From Streptomyces sp. TG1A-60 (GTDB lineage Bacteria; Actinomycetota; Actinomycetes; Streptomycetales; Streptomycetaceae), in contig NZ_CP147520.1 in NCBI RefSeq assembly GCF_037201975.1, positions 7,626,001 to 7,690,000 on the forward strand: a stretch of DNA of 64,000 nucleotides, given 5' to 3'. The position numbers and the translations under genes are program-made. The notes beneath the pieces are model-generated. The model saw nothing but the letters and a program-made list of their open reading frames with translations, did no database searches and was not told the origin of the DNA. Position 1 is the first letter of the stretch; every line of letters starts with the position of its first letter. Of the stretch, positions 1-9,238 are shown piece after piece.

Positions 1-318
1 GAGGCTCTCGCCGAGTCACGCGACGTGTGCGCCCAGCGCGAGCGCGTCCTCGGCCCGGACCACCCCGACACCCTCGTCAGCCGCCGCGAGGTCGCCGTCG
101 GCCTCGGCTGGCTCGGCCGCTGGACCGACGCCCTCACCGAGTACCGGAGCGTCGCCGACGCCCGCGAACGGGTTCTCGGCGCAGACCACCCCGACGCCCT
201 CGCCAGCCGCAACGACGAGGCCCACTGCCTGGAGCAGCTCGGCCGCGGCCAGGAGGCGGTGGAGCTGTACCGGAGAGTGGCTGCGTTACGGCACCGGCGG
301 CCGACCGGGGGGCACTGA
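1..318 (+). CDS. TPR-repeat protein, C-terminal fragment
   Basis: The reading frame is open from the first base, so only the C-terminal 105 residues are visible and the start lies outside the window. Two copies of a roughly 42-residue unit are seen, each with the signature RERVLGxDHPDxLxSR. This is the kinesin-light-chain-like tetratricopeptide (TPR_10) repeat common in actinobacterial NB-ARC/TPR proteins. Such repeats make protein-protein contacts, and the partner is unknown. A rare TTA leucine codon lies in frame at 286-288, so translation may depend on the bldA tRNA. The repeat family is secure; the role of the full protein cannot be judged from this piece. Confidence 0.75.
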   Translation, partial: EALAESRDVCAQRERVLGPDHPDTLVSRREVAVGLGWLGRWTDALTEYRSVADARERVLGADHPDALASRNDEAHCLEQLGRGQEAVELYRRVAALRHRRPTGGH

Positions 319-413
319 CCTCCACCCCGCCGGTCCGGCGGCGGACGCTCAGGCGCTGATCCACCTGGCACACAGCCCTGGCCGACCTCGATCATCGCGT
401 GTTACGAAGAGCC

Positions 414-2018
414 ATGCCCGCCACCCCCGCACCCGCAGCCCAGCCCGGACGCCCGGCCGGACCCCGGCCGCACGACTCCTACGACGCCGTGATCGTCGGC
501 GGTGGCCACAACGGCCTGGTCGCCGCCGCCTACCTCGCCCGCGCCGGGCGCTCCGTGCTCGTGCTGGAACGGCTGGACCACACCGGCGGCGCCGCCGTGT
601 CCACCCGGCCGTTCGCCGGCGTCGACGCCCGGCTGTCCCGCTACTCGTACCTGGTCAGCCTGCTGCCCCGGAAGATCGTGCGGGACCTCGACCTCGACTT
701 CCGGGTCCGTGGTCGCACGATCTCCTCGTACACCCCCGTCGAACGCGACGGACAGCCCACCGGCCTGCTCGTCGGCGGCGGCGAGCGCCGCACCCGCGAG
801 GCGTTCGCGCGCCTGACCGGTTCGGGCCGCGAGTACGAGGCCTGGCAGCGGTTCTACGGGATGACGGGCCGGGTCGCCGAGCGGGTGTTCCCGACGCTCA
901 CCGAGCCCCTGCCCACCCGGGACGGACTGCGCCGACGGATCGACGACGAGGAGGCATGGCGGACGCTCTTCGAGGAGCCGATCGGTACGGCCGTCGAGTC
1001 CACGTTCGGCGACGACCTCGTCCGCGGTGTCGTCCTCACCGACGCCCTCATCGGCACCTTCGCGGACGCCCACGACCCCTCCCTCCGCCAGAACCGTTGC
1101 TTCCTCTACCACGTGATCGGCGGCGGCACGGGCTCCTGGGACGTGCCCGTAGGTGGCATGGGCGCGCTCACGGACGCCCTGGCCACGGCCGCGCGCGAGG
1201 CCGGTGCGGTGATCGCCGCGGGCCACGAGGCACGGCGGATCGCGACGGACGGACGGTCCGCCGAGATCACCTACCGGACGGCCGACACGGAGGGCACCGT
1301 CGCCGCCCGGCACGTACTGGTCAACGCCTCACCCCGGGAACTGGCCGCCCTGACCGGCGACGAACCGCCCGCCCCCGCCGAGGGTGCCCAACTGAAGGTG
1401 AACATGCTGCTCAGGCGGCTGCCGAGGCTCCGCGACGAGGCCGTCGACCCGCGCGAGGCGTTCGCCGGGACCTTCCACATCGCCGAGGGGTACGGCCAAC
1501 TGGCGACCGCCTACGCACAGGCCGCCTCCGGCACGCTGCCCGAGGCACCGCCCTGCGAGGTCTACTGCCACTCTCTCACCGACCCGACCATCCTCGGCCC
1601 GGAGCTGGTCGAGGAGGGCTACCAGACGCTCACCCTGTTCGGTCTGCACACGCCCGCGCGGCTCTTCGAGGCCCACAACGACGCCGTACGGGAGGAGCTG
1701 CTGAAGTCGACCCTCGCCCAGCTGGACGCCCACCTCGCCGAGCCCCTCGCCGACTGCCTGGCCACCGACGCCGACGGCCGCCCCTGCATCGAGGCCAGAG
1801 GCCCCCTCGACCTCGAACGCGACCTGGGCCTGCCTGGCGGCAACATCTTCCACCGCGACCTCGCCTGGCCCCACACCCAGGAAGGGACCGGCCGCTGGGG
1901 CGTCGAGACCCGCCACCCCAACGTCCTGCTGTGCGGCGCGGGCGCGGTGCGTGGCGGCGGGGTCAGCGGGGTGCCGGGACACAACGCGGCGATGGCGGTC
2001 CTGGAGACCGCCTTCTGA
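414..2018 (+). CDS. FAD-dependent oxidoreductase, phytoene-desaturase-like
   Basis: A 534-residue protein of the CrtI/PYROXD2-like NAD(P)/FAD oxidoreductase superfamily. The N-terminus has the dinucleotide-binding fold signature GGGHNGLVAAAYLARAG followed by LERLDHTGG. The C-terminus has the second FAD-contact region, LLCGAGAVRGGGVSGVPG. The ATG at 414 is preferred to the in-frame GTG at 399 because only the ATG has a weak purine-rich site (GAAGAG) upstream. The length fits the family (about 500-540). The substrate is unknown; no carotenoid genes are nearby, so desaturation or oxidation of another hydrophobic substrate is equally possible. It is separated by 173 bp from the next operon. Confidence 0.85.
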   Translation: MPATPAPAAQPGRPAGPRPHDSYDAVIVGGGHNGLVAAAYLARAGRSVLVLERLDHTGGAAVSTRPFAGVDARLSRYSYLVSLLPRKIVRDLDLDFRVRGRTISSYTPVERDGQPTGLLVGGGERRTREAFARLTGSGREYEAWQRFYGMTGRVAERVFPTLTEPLPTRDGLRRRIDDEEAWRTLFEEPIGTAVESTFGDDLVRGVVLTDALIGTFADAHDPSLRQNRCFLYHVIGGGTGSWDVPVGGMGALTDALATAAREAGAVIAAGHEARRIATDGRSAEITYRTADTEGTVAARHVLVNASPRELAALTGDEPPAPAEGAQLKVNMLLRRLPRLRDEAVDPREAFAGTFHIAEGYGQLATAYAQAASGTLPEAPPCEVYCHSLTDPTILGPELVEEGYQTLTLFGLHTPARLFEAHNDAVREELLKSTLAQLDAHLAEPLADCLATDADGRPCIEARGPLDLERDLGLPGGNIFHRDLAWPHTQEGTGRWGVETRHPNVLLCGAGAVRGGGVSGVPGHNAAMAVLETAF

Positions 2019-2132
2019 CCGCTGCACAAAGCTGTCATCACTGCCCCGAAGCCGACAAGAACCCGCACCCGTCCAAGAACCCGCTCCCGTCCAACCGCCT
2101 TACCCTCCACCGCCGTCAGGTGCCCAGCCAAA

Positions 2133-2149
2133 TCTGACGGAGCATCAGA
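2133..2149. promoter_or_regulatory. Candidate palindromic operator (site 1)
   Basis: The 17-bp sequence TCTGACGGAGCATCAGA is an inverted repeat (TCTGA, 7-bp spacer, TCAGA) 42 bp upstream of the flavoprotein start at 2192. A very similar palindrome lies at 9134-9150. The size and symmetry fit a TetR-family dimer site. No TetR gene is visible in the window, so the regulator is inferred. Confidence 0.5.
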
Positions 2150-2191
2150 GAATCCCTTCCCTCGTCCGGAGGACTACGGCATCCTGCGCCC

Positions 2192-3304
2192 ATGCAGACG
2201 GAGCTGAGCAACAGACTCGGAGTCCGGTACGCCGTGTTCGGCTTCACGCCGTTCCCCGCCGTCGCCGCGGCCATCAGCCGGGCCGGCGGCTTCGGGGTGC
2301 TCGGCGCGGTCCGCTACACGGCCCCCGACGACCTCAAACGGGACCTCGACTGGATCGAGGCGCACGTCGACGGCAATCCGTACGGCCTGGACGTCGTCAT
2401 GCCGGCCAAGAAGGTCGAGGGCGTGACGGAGGCCGACGTCGAGGCGATGATCCCCGAGAGCCACCGCCAGTTCGTGAAGGACACCCTCGCCAGATACGGC
2501 GTACCCGAACTCGCCGAGGGGGAGGCCTCCGGCTGGCGTATCACCGGCTGGATGGAGCAGGTCGCCCGCAATCAGCTCGACGTCGCCTTCGACTACCCGA
2601 TCCGGCTGCTCGCCAACGCCCTCGGCTCGCCGCCCGCCGACGTCATCCGACGCGCCCACGAACAGGACGTGCTCGTCGCCGCGCTCGCCGGCAGCGCCCG
2701 GCACGCCCGCAAGCACGCCGAGGCCGGTATCGACATCGTCGTCGCCCAGGGCTACGAGGCCGGCGGTCACACCGGCGAGATCGCCTCCATGGTGCTGACC
2801 CCCGAAGTCGTCGACGCCGTCGACCCGTTGCCCGTCCTGGCCGCCGGCGGCATCGGCAGCGGACGGCAGGTGGCCGCCGCCCTCGCGCTCGGCGCCCAGG
2901 GCGTCTGGCTCGGCTCGCTCTGGCTGACCACCACCGAGGCCGAACTGCCCTCGCCCCGGCTGATCGAGAAGCTGCTCGCCGCCGGTTCCGGAGACACCGT
3001 CCGCTCCCGCGCCCTCACCGGCAAACCCGCACGCCAGCTCCGTACCGAATGGACCGACGCCTGGGACGACCCCGCCGGACCCGGCACCCTCCCCATGCCC
3101 CTCCAGGGGCTGTTGGTCGCCGAGGCGGTCTCCCGCATCCAGAAGTACGAGGTGGAGCCCCTGCTCGGCACCCCGGTCGGGCAGATCGTGGGCCGGATGA
3201 ACAGCGAGCGCAGCGTCCAGGCCGTCTTCGACGACCTCACCCGCGGCTTCGAGGAGGCCGTGAACCGCGTCAACCGCATCGCCGGAAGGAGCGAGGAACA
3301 GTGA
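2192..3304 (+). CDS. Nitronate monooxygenase-like flavoprotein
   Basis: A 370-residue TIM-barrel flavoprotein of the nitronate monooxygenase / 2-nitropropane dioxygenase / FabK-like family. Visible signatures are SRAGGFGVLGA near residue 30, the phosphate- and flavin-binding stretch QGYEAGGHTGE near residue 185, and VLAAGGIGSGRQ followed by ALGAQGVWLG near 215-240. Family members use FMN to oxidise nitronates or reduce enoyl thioesters. Here the acyl-CoA ligase gene follows with a GTGA overlap, which suggests a CoA-ester substrate rather than nitronate detoxification. That is an inference from context. The candidate operator at 2133 suggests repression in the absence of substrate. Confidence 0.85.
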   Translation: MQTELSNRLGVRYAVFGFTPFPAVAAAISRAGGFGVLGAVRYTAPDDLKRDLDWIEAHVDGNPYGLDVVMPAKKVEGVTEADVEAMIPESHRQFVKDTLARYGVPELAEGEASGWRITGWMEQVARNQLDVAFDYPIRLLANALGSPPADVIRRAHEQDVLVAALAGSARHARKHAEAGIDIVVAQGYEAGGHTGEIASMVLTPEVVDAVDPLPVLAAGGIGSGRQVAAALALGAQGVWLGSLWLTTTEAELPSPRLIEKLLAAGSGDTVRSRALTGKPARQLRTEWTDAWDDPAGPGTLPMPLQGLLVAEAVSRIQKYEVEPLLGTPVGQIVGRMNSERSVQAVFDDLTRGFEEAVNRVNRIAGRSEEQ

Positions 3305-4851
3305 CCCAAGCGCCCCAGGGCTTCTGGGCCCAGGCCACCGCCGATCCCGACCGCACGGTGATGATCGCCCCCGACGGGGAGGAATGGACCGCCGGACGCC
3401 TGCACGCCGCGACCAACCGTCTTGTGCACGGGCTGCGCGCCGTCGGACTCGAACGCGGCGACGCCTTCGCGGTCGTCCTGCCCAACAGCGTCGAGTTCCT
3501 CACCGCGTACCTCGCCGCCACCCAGGCCGGCTTCTACCTCGTCCCCGTCAACCACCATCTCGTGGGGCCCGAGATCGCCTGGATCGTCTCCGACTCCGGC
3601 GCCAAGGTGCTCATCGCGCACGAACGGTTCGCCGACGCCGCCCGGCACGCCGCCGACGAAGCCCGGCTTCCCGGGCGCCACCGGTACGCGGTCGGCACGG
3701 TCGAGGGTTTCCGTCCGTACGCCGAACTCCTCGACGGGCAGCCCGAGTCGACGCCCGCGGGCCGCACCCTCGGCTGGGTCATGAACTACACCTCCGGCAC
3801 CACCGGCCGCCCCCGAGGCATCCGCCGCCCACTGCCCGGAAAGCTCCCGGAGGAGTCCTACCTCGGCGGCTTCCTCGGCATCTTCGGCATCCAGCCGTTC
3901 GACGGCAACGTCCACCTGGTGTGCTCGCCGCTCTACCACACGGCCGTCCTGCAGTTCGCGGGCGCGTCCCTGCACATCGGGCACCGGATCGTCCTCATGG
4001 ACAAGTGGACGCCCGAGGGGATGCTGCGCGCCATCGACGCGCACCGCTGCACGCACACCCACATGGTTCCCACACAGTTCCACCGGCTCCTCGCCCTTCC
4101 CCGGGAGGCGCGCGCCCGCTACGACGTGTCGTCCATGCGGCACGCCATCCACGGGGCCGCGCCCTGCCCCGACCATGTGAAGCGGGCCATGATCGAGTGG
4201 TGGGGCGAGTGCGTCGAGGAGTACTACGCGGCCAGTGAGGGCGGCGGTGCCTTCGCGACCGCCGAGGACTGGCTGAAGAGGCCCGGCACGGTCGGCAGAG
4301 CCTGGCCCATCAGCGAACTCGCCGTCTTCGACGACGACGGCAACCGGCTGCCACCCGGCGAACTCGGCACCGTCTACATGAAGATGAGCACCGGCGGTTT
4401 CTCGTACCACAAGGACGAGGGCAAGACGCGGAAGAACCGTATCGGCGACTTCTTCACCGTCGGCGACCTCGGCCTCATCGACGAGGACGGCTACCTCTTC
4501 CTCCGTGACCGCAAGATCGACCTCATCATCTCGGGCGGCGTCAACATCTACCCCGCCGAGATCGAGGCCGCCCTCCTCACCCACCCCGCCGTCGCCGACG
4601 CCGCCGCCTTCGGCATCCCGCACGACGACTGGGGCGAGGAGGTCAAGGCCGTGGTCGAACCCGCCCCCGGCTTCACCCCGGGACCGGCGCTGGCCGAGGA
4701 GATCCTCGCCCACTGCGCCCGTCGACTCGCCGGATACAAGCGGCCGAAGAGCGTCGACTTCACCGAGGCGATGCCCCGTGACCCCAACGGAAAGCTCTAC
4801 AAACGGCGGTTGCGGGAGCCGTACTGGGAGGGCCGCGAGCGGACCGTGTGA
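3301..4851 (+). CDS. Acyl-CoA synthetase (adenylate-forming ligase) 1
   Basis: A 516-residue ANL-superfamily ligase that would activate a carboxylic acid to its acyl-AMP and then acyl-CoA. The core motifs are all present: phosphate-binding loop YTSGTTGRPRG (near residue 162), YAASEGGG (near 311), VGDL, the hinge RDRKIDLIISGGVN (near 402), and the C-terminal catalytic lysine in PNGKLYKRRL. The GTG start overlaps the stop of the upstream flavoprotein and is preceded by a strong GGAAGGAG site, so the two are translationally coupled. The substrate is not readable from sequence; an aromatic, steroid-derived or branched acid is plausible given the neighbours. Confidence 0.88.
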   Translation: MTQAPQGFWAQATADPDRTVMIAPDGEEWTAGRLHAATNRLVHGLRAVGLERGDAFAVVLPNSVEFLTAYLAATQAGFYLVPVNHHLVGPEIAWIVSDSGAKVLIAHERFADAARHAADEARLPGRHRYAVGTVEGFRPYAELLDGQPESTPAGRTLGWVMNYTSGTTGRPRGIRRPLPGKLPEESYLGGFLGIFGIQPFDGNVHLVCSPLYHTAVLQFAGASLHIGHRIVLMDKWTPEGMLRAIDAHRCTHTHMVPTQFHRLLALPREARARYDVSSMRHAIHGAAPCPDHVKRAMIEWWGECVEEYYAASEGGGAFATAEDWLKRPGTVGRAWPISELAVFDDDGNRLPPGELGTVYMKMSTGGFSYHKDEGKTRKNRIGDFFTVGDLGLIDEDGYLFLRDRKIDLIISGGVNIYPAEIEAALLTHPAVADAAAFGIPHDDWGEEVKAVVEPAPGFTPGPALAEEILAHCARRLAGYKRPKSVDFTEAMPRDPNGKLYKRRLREPYWEGRERTV

Positions 4852-5239
4852 CGGGCCCCGACGCGGACAGAGTGCGGCACCGTGGTGTCGATGCCGAGGC
4901 GGGGTGCCGTCCGGCGTGTGCCCGGTGGTGACCGGGTCCGCAGCCGAGAAGGGCACCTTCCACAACCGCGCGCGGCACCACGCGTTCAGCCGCCGCCAGA
5001 ACCGGTCGAAGGGCAGCGCGCCCCGGGGCAGTGAGGGAGGGACGGTTGAGCGTGTCGGAACGTAAGCGCGTAGTCCATACAAGTGATTGATCTTCCCTCT
5101 GGCTGACTCGCGCCGGGGCGAGGTTGAGCCACTTCCCGCCATGTGCGCCGGATCGGCGGACATGCGGGTCGTGCGCTTGACCTCGCTCGTGCGACCGGCC
5201 GAGGATCGCCTCACAACCGTGGACGAAGGAGCGGACATC
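4852..5239. other. Intergenic, no gene recognised (388 bp)
   Basis: No convincing coding pattern is seen between the two ligase genes. Reading frames here are either shadows or upstream extensions without a ribosome site. The stretch probably holds the promoter of the second ligase; no copy of the 17-bp palindrome is visible. Confidence 0.5.
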
Positions 5240-6739
5240 ATGACGGCTGGTCGCAGCGTGACGGTCGACGGGACGCTGCGACGCAGCGCCCGGCGCACCC
5301 CCGCCCGCGTCGCGATCCACTACGGCGAACGGTCCTGGACCTACGCCGAGTTGGACGACGCCGTCTCCCGCGCCGCCCGCGCCCTGCGTGACACCGGACT
5401 CCGGCCGGGCGACCGGGTCGCCGCCTACGGTCACAACTCGGACGCCTACCTCATCGCCTTCCTGGCCGCCGCCCGCGCCGGCCTGGTCCACGTACCGGTC
5501 AACCAGAACCTCACCGGCGACGACCTGTCGTACCTCCTCGACCAGTCCGGCAGCACGCTCGTCCTGACCGACCCGGACCTCGCCGGGAACCTCCCCGACG
5601 GCCCCCGCACCCTGCCGCTGCGCGACGCGGACGACTCGCTCCTCGGGCGCATTCGCGCCACGGAGCCGTACGACGGGGAGGAGCCCGCCGCCGAGGACCT
5701 GGTCCAGCTCCTCTACACCTCCGGCACCACCGCGCTGCCCAAGGGCGCGATGATGACGCACCGCGCCCTGGTGCACGAGTACCTCAGCGCGATCACCGCC
5801 CTCGACCTCCAGGCGGGCGACCTGCCGGTGCACTCCCTGCCGCTCTACCACTCCGCGCAGCTGCACGTCTTCCTGGTGCCGTACCTCGCGGTCGGCGCCA
5901 CGAACACCATCCTCGACGCACCCGACGGCGACCGGATCTTCGACCTGGTGGAGGAGGGCCGCGCCGACAGCCTCTTCGCGCCTCCCACGGTCTGGATCGG
6001 CCTGGCCGACCGCCCCGACTTCGACACCCGAGACCTCGGCGGGCTGCGCAAGGCGTACTACGGTGCGTCGATCATGCCGGTGCCCGTCCTCGAACGGCTC
6101 AAGGAGCGCCTGCCCAGGCTCGCCTTCCACAACTGCTTCGGCCAGAGCGAGATCGGCCCGCTGTCCATGGTCCTCGGGCCCTACGAGCACAAGGGCCGCA
6201 TGGACTCCTGCGGACGCCCCGTCATGTTCGTCGAGGCCCGGGTCGTCGACGAGGAGGGCGAGGAGGTGCCCGACGGCACTCCCGGTGAGATCGTCTACCG
6301 GTCGCCGCAACTGTGTGAGGGCTACTGGCAGAAGCCGGAGGAGACCGCCGAGGCCTTCCGCGACGGCTGGTTCCACTCCGGTGACCTCGCCGTGCGCGAC
6401 GCCGACGGGTTCTTCACCATCGTCGACCGGGTGAAGGACGTCATCAACTCCGGTGGTGTGCTGATCGCCTCGCGCCAGGTCGAGGACGCACTCCACACCC
6501 ACGACCAGGTCGCCGAGGTCGCGGTGATCGGCCTGCCCGACGACCGCTGGATCGAGGCCGTCACCGCCGTCGTCGTCCGACGGGGCGAGGCCACGGAGGA
6601 CGAACTCGTCGCCCACGCCCGCGAGAAGCTGCCGCACTTCAAGGCACCGAAGAAGGTTCTCTTCGTGGACGAGCTGCCGCGCAACGCGAGCGGGAAGATC
6701 CTCAAGCGGGAGCTGCGGGACCGTTTCGCGGAAGCCTGA
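5240..6739 (+). CDS. Acyl-CoA synthetase 2 (FadD-like)
   Basis: A 499-residue ANL-superfamily fatty-acid/aryl-CoA ligase. Motifs seen: LYTSGTTALPKGAMM (near residue 157), FGQSEIGPLS (near 300), GDLAVRDADGFF (near 382), VDRVKDVINSGG (hinge), and the catalytic lysine in NASGKILKREL near the C-terminus. The reading frame is open further upstream, but the ATG at 5240 has a good GAAGGAG site and matches where homologues normally begin, with WTYAELDDAV about 30 residues in. It is only about 30% similar by eye to the other two ligases in this cluster, so it is a separate lineage and not a recent duplicate. Confidence 0.88.
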   Translation: MTAGRSVTVDGTLRRSARRTPARVAIHYGERSWTYAELDDAVSRAARALRDTGLRPGDRVAAYGHNSDAYLIAFLAAARAGLVHVPVNQNLTGDDLSYLLDQSGSTLVLTDPDLAGNLPDGPRTLPLRDADDSLLGRIRATEPYDGEEPAAEDLVQLLYTSGTTALPKGAMMTHRALVHEYLSAITALDLQAGDLPVHSLPLYHSAQLHVFLVPYLAVGATNTILDAPDGDRIFDLVEEGRADSLFAPPTVWIGLADRPDFDTRDLGGLRKAYYGASIMPVPVLERLKERLPRLAFHNCFGQSEIGPLSMVLGPYEHKGRMDSCGRPVMFVEARVVDEEGEEVPDGTPGEIVYRSPQLCEGYWQKPEETAEAFRDGWFHSGDLAVRDADGFFTIVDRVKDVINSGGVLIASRQVEDALHTHDQVAEVAVIGLPDDRWIEAVTAVVVRRGEATEDELVAHAREKLPHFKAPKKVLFVDELPRNASGKILKRELRDRFAEA

Positions 6740-6786
6740 CCTCCGCGCTCGCCGGCCAGCTGCGTTGCGGTGGGGGACGCCCGGAC

Positions 6787-7406
6787 ATGAGGATCGACGC
6801 CATGCCGATCCTCACCGCACCCGACGGAACCGAACTCGCCTTCCACCTGCGCGGCGAGGGGGACCCCCTGATCGTCCTCCCCGGCGGAGCCATGCGCGCC
6901 TCCGCCTATCTGGGCGATCTGGGCGGTCTCGCCGCCCACCGGCGCCTGGTGCTGCTCGACCTCAGGGGCACGGGCGACTCCGCCCTGCCCGCCGATCCGG
7001 CGACCTACCGGTGCGACCGGCAGGTCGACGACGTGGAGGCACTCCGCGTCCGGCTGGGCCTGAGCGCATGGACCTGCTCGCCCACTCGGCCGGCGGCAAC
7101 CTCGCCATGCTCTACGCGGCCCGGTACCCGCACCGGGTGTCCCGCCTGGCGCTGATCGCCGCGACCCCCTGGGCCGCAGGACTTCCGGTGACCGTGGAGG
7201 ACCGCCTCGCCGCCGCCCGCCTCCGCGAGGACGAACCGTGGTTCGCCGAGGCGTACCCGGCCTACGAGGCGGCATGGACCGGGCGGGGCCCCTTCCACGA
7301 CGACATGATGCCCTTCTTCTACGGCCGCTGAGACGACCCCGCTCGATCCGGTGGCCGAGGCGGACCACCACCCGATCCGGGAGGCCGCCTCGGCCGCGGG
7401 ACGCTC
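6787..7406 (+). pseudogene. Alpha/beta hydrolase, decayed
   Basis: The N-terminal half reads as an alpha/beta hydrolase (LPGGAM, DLRGTGDSALP). The frame then breaks at about 7062, where CTG-AGC-GCA would need one extra G to continue as ...LERMDLLAHSAGGNLA. The nucleophile elbow HSAGG therefore lies in another frame. That frame ends at TGA 7329-7331 where the family usually has Trp (TGG), just after MMPFFYGR. Recognisable sequence (AEADHHPIREAASAAG) continues in the third frame to about 7400. At least two frame changes and one nonsense codon are present. Intact relatives are proline-iminopeptidase-like hydrolases of about 270 residues. The 3' end abuts the convergent ligase gene. Confidence 0.75.
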
Positions 7407-9025
7407 TCAGCGATCCGCCGCCACCGCCACCGACCGCGCCCACCGGTAGTCCGCCTTGCCGCTGGGCGAGCGCTGGATGGTGTCGGCGAGGACCAGCTGA
7501 CGGGGATCTTGTACCCGGCCAGGCGGGTACGGCAGTGGGTCTGGATGTCCTCCAGGGACGGCCGCGCGGCGCCCTCGCGCAGCTGCACCACGGCCGCGAC
7601 ATGGCTGCCCCAACGGGCGTCCGGCACTCCGGCGACCAGCGCGTCGTACACGTCCGGATGGGCCTTGAGCGCCTGCTCGACCTCCTCCGGGTACACTTTC
7701 TCGCCGCCGGTGTTGATGCACTGCGAGCCCCGGCCGAGGACCGTGACGACGCCCTGCTCGTCGACGGTTGCCATGTCACCGAGCAGCACCCAGCGCTCAC
7801 CGTCCCGCTCGAAGAAGGTCTCGGCGGTCTTCTTCGGGTCGTTGTAGTAGCCGAGGGGGACATGGCCGCGCTGGGCGACCCGGCCCGGCACGCCGGCCGG
7901 GACGGGCTCGTACGTCGCCGGATCCACGACCTGCGTACGGGAGTGGACGCGGATACGGAAACCGTCGCCCGCGCCCGAGACCTCCGTCGCCGTGCCGTTG
8001 AAGCCGGACTCCGACGAACCGAAGTTGTTCAGCAGCATCGCGTTCGGCACCAGCGCCTGGAACTGCCGCCGGACCGTCTCCGACATGATCGCGCCGGAGG
8101 ACGACACGCTGAACAGGGACGAGCAGTCCGTGCCCCTCATCGGGCCGTTCAGCGCGTCGATGAGCGGGCGCAGCATCGCGTCGCCCACCAGCGACACACT
8201 GGTGACCTTCTCCCTCTCGATGGTCCGCAGGGCCTCCTCGGGCACGAACTTGCGGTGGATCACGACCCGTTGGCCGAAGTTGAACCCGATGAACGCCGTG
8301 AGCGTGGATGTGCCGTGCATCAGCGGGGCCGTGGGGAAGAAGGTGATCCCGTCACCACCGGCCACGACCCGCTCGGCCAGCTCCTCCGGCGCCATCACCG
8401 GCTCCCCGGTCGGCGCGCCGCCGCCCAACCCGGAGAAGAACAGGTCTTCCTGACGCCACATCACCCCTTTGGGCATGCCCGTGGTGCCGCCGGTGTAGAT
8501 GATGAACTGGTCGTCACCCGAGCGTGCCGGGAAGCCCCGCCCGGCGGATCCGGAGGCCTCGGCCTCGGCGAAGTCCACGACGGGGAGCGCGGGCACGTCG
8601 GGCGAGAGGGTCCCCACCCGCACCAGATGCCGCAGCTTCTCCGCCCGCGGCCGTGCCTTCGCCACCCGCTCGGTGAACTCCGCGTCGAAGACGAGACCCA
8701 CCAGATCCGCGTCCCGGTAGAGATAGACCAACTCCTCCTCCACGTAGCGGTAGTTGACGTTGACCGGCACGATCCGCGCCTTGAGGCACCCGAGCACCGT
8801 CTGCAGATACTCGACGCCGTTGTAGAGGTGCAGTCCCACATGCTCACCGGGCTTGATCCCGCTGCCGAGGAGATGGTGCCCGATCCGGTTCGCCGCCGCG
8901 TCCAGCTCCGCATAGGAGAGCCGGCGCTCGGCGCCCGAACCGGGGATGTCCAGGCAGGCCAGCGCCGCCCGGTCGGGAACCGCGTCGACGACCGACTCGA
9001 ACAGGTCGGCAAGGTTGTACTCCAC
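7407..9025 (-). pseudogene. Acyl-CoA synthetase 3, frameshifted near the C-terminus
   Basis: An ANL-superfamily acyl-CoA ligase. The best start is the GTG at 9025 (VEYNLADLFESVV), with AGGAGGAGC immediately upstream; an ATG at 9088 is in frame but has poorer context. Motifs include IIYTGGTTGMPKG and NNFGSSESG. At about 7502 the codons after YKIP shift: CCC-GTC-AGC needs one more C to read PRQLVLADTIQRSPSGKADYRW, which carries the catalytic A10 lysine and ends at 7407. As written, the uninterrupted frame loses this lysine and runs on to 7319 with unrelated sequence. It is either an inactivating mutation or a homopolymer error (C4 read as C3). It is divergent from the hydratase gene. Confidence 0.75.
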
Positions 9026-9133
9026 CGTGCTCCTCCTGACCCCGGGCGTGCCCCACAGGTGCCTCGTGACGGTCGGCTCGCCGGTCATCAGAGCAAAGGG
9101 CGGCGTGACTGTGAAGGGTTCGCGCCGAAGAAA

Positions 9134-9150
9134 TCTGACTGTGTGTCAGA
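9134..9150. promoter_or_regulatory. Candidate palindromic operator (site 2)
   Basis: TCTGACTGTGTGTCAGA is a perfect 6-5-6 inverted repeat in the divergent intergenic region between the ligase start (9025) and the hydratase start (9239). It shares the TCTGAC...TCAGA arms with the site at 2133-2149. Its position suits control of both divergent units by one dimeric repressor, probably TetR-type; the regulator is not in the window. Confidence 0.55.
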
Positions 9151-9238
9151 AAAGCCTTGTACTGGCCCCTCGCCTCCTGCAACCTGTTCTCGTTCCGGTG
9201 ACGGAACCCGTGCTCGCTCTGCCGGACGGGAGGAAGCG

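Noticed and set aside
2767..5298. Long minus-strand frame of 843 codons opposite the flavoprotein and ligase 1
   Set aside because: It is antisense to two well-supported genes with clear motifs and has low-complexity composition; a G+C-rich shadow frame.
7238..9238. Plus-strand N-terminal extension of the enoyl-CoA hydratase frame
   Set aside because: It is antisense to ligase 3; the family start and a good ribosome site lie at 9239.
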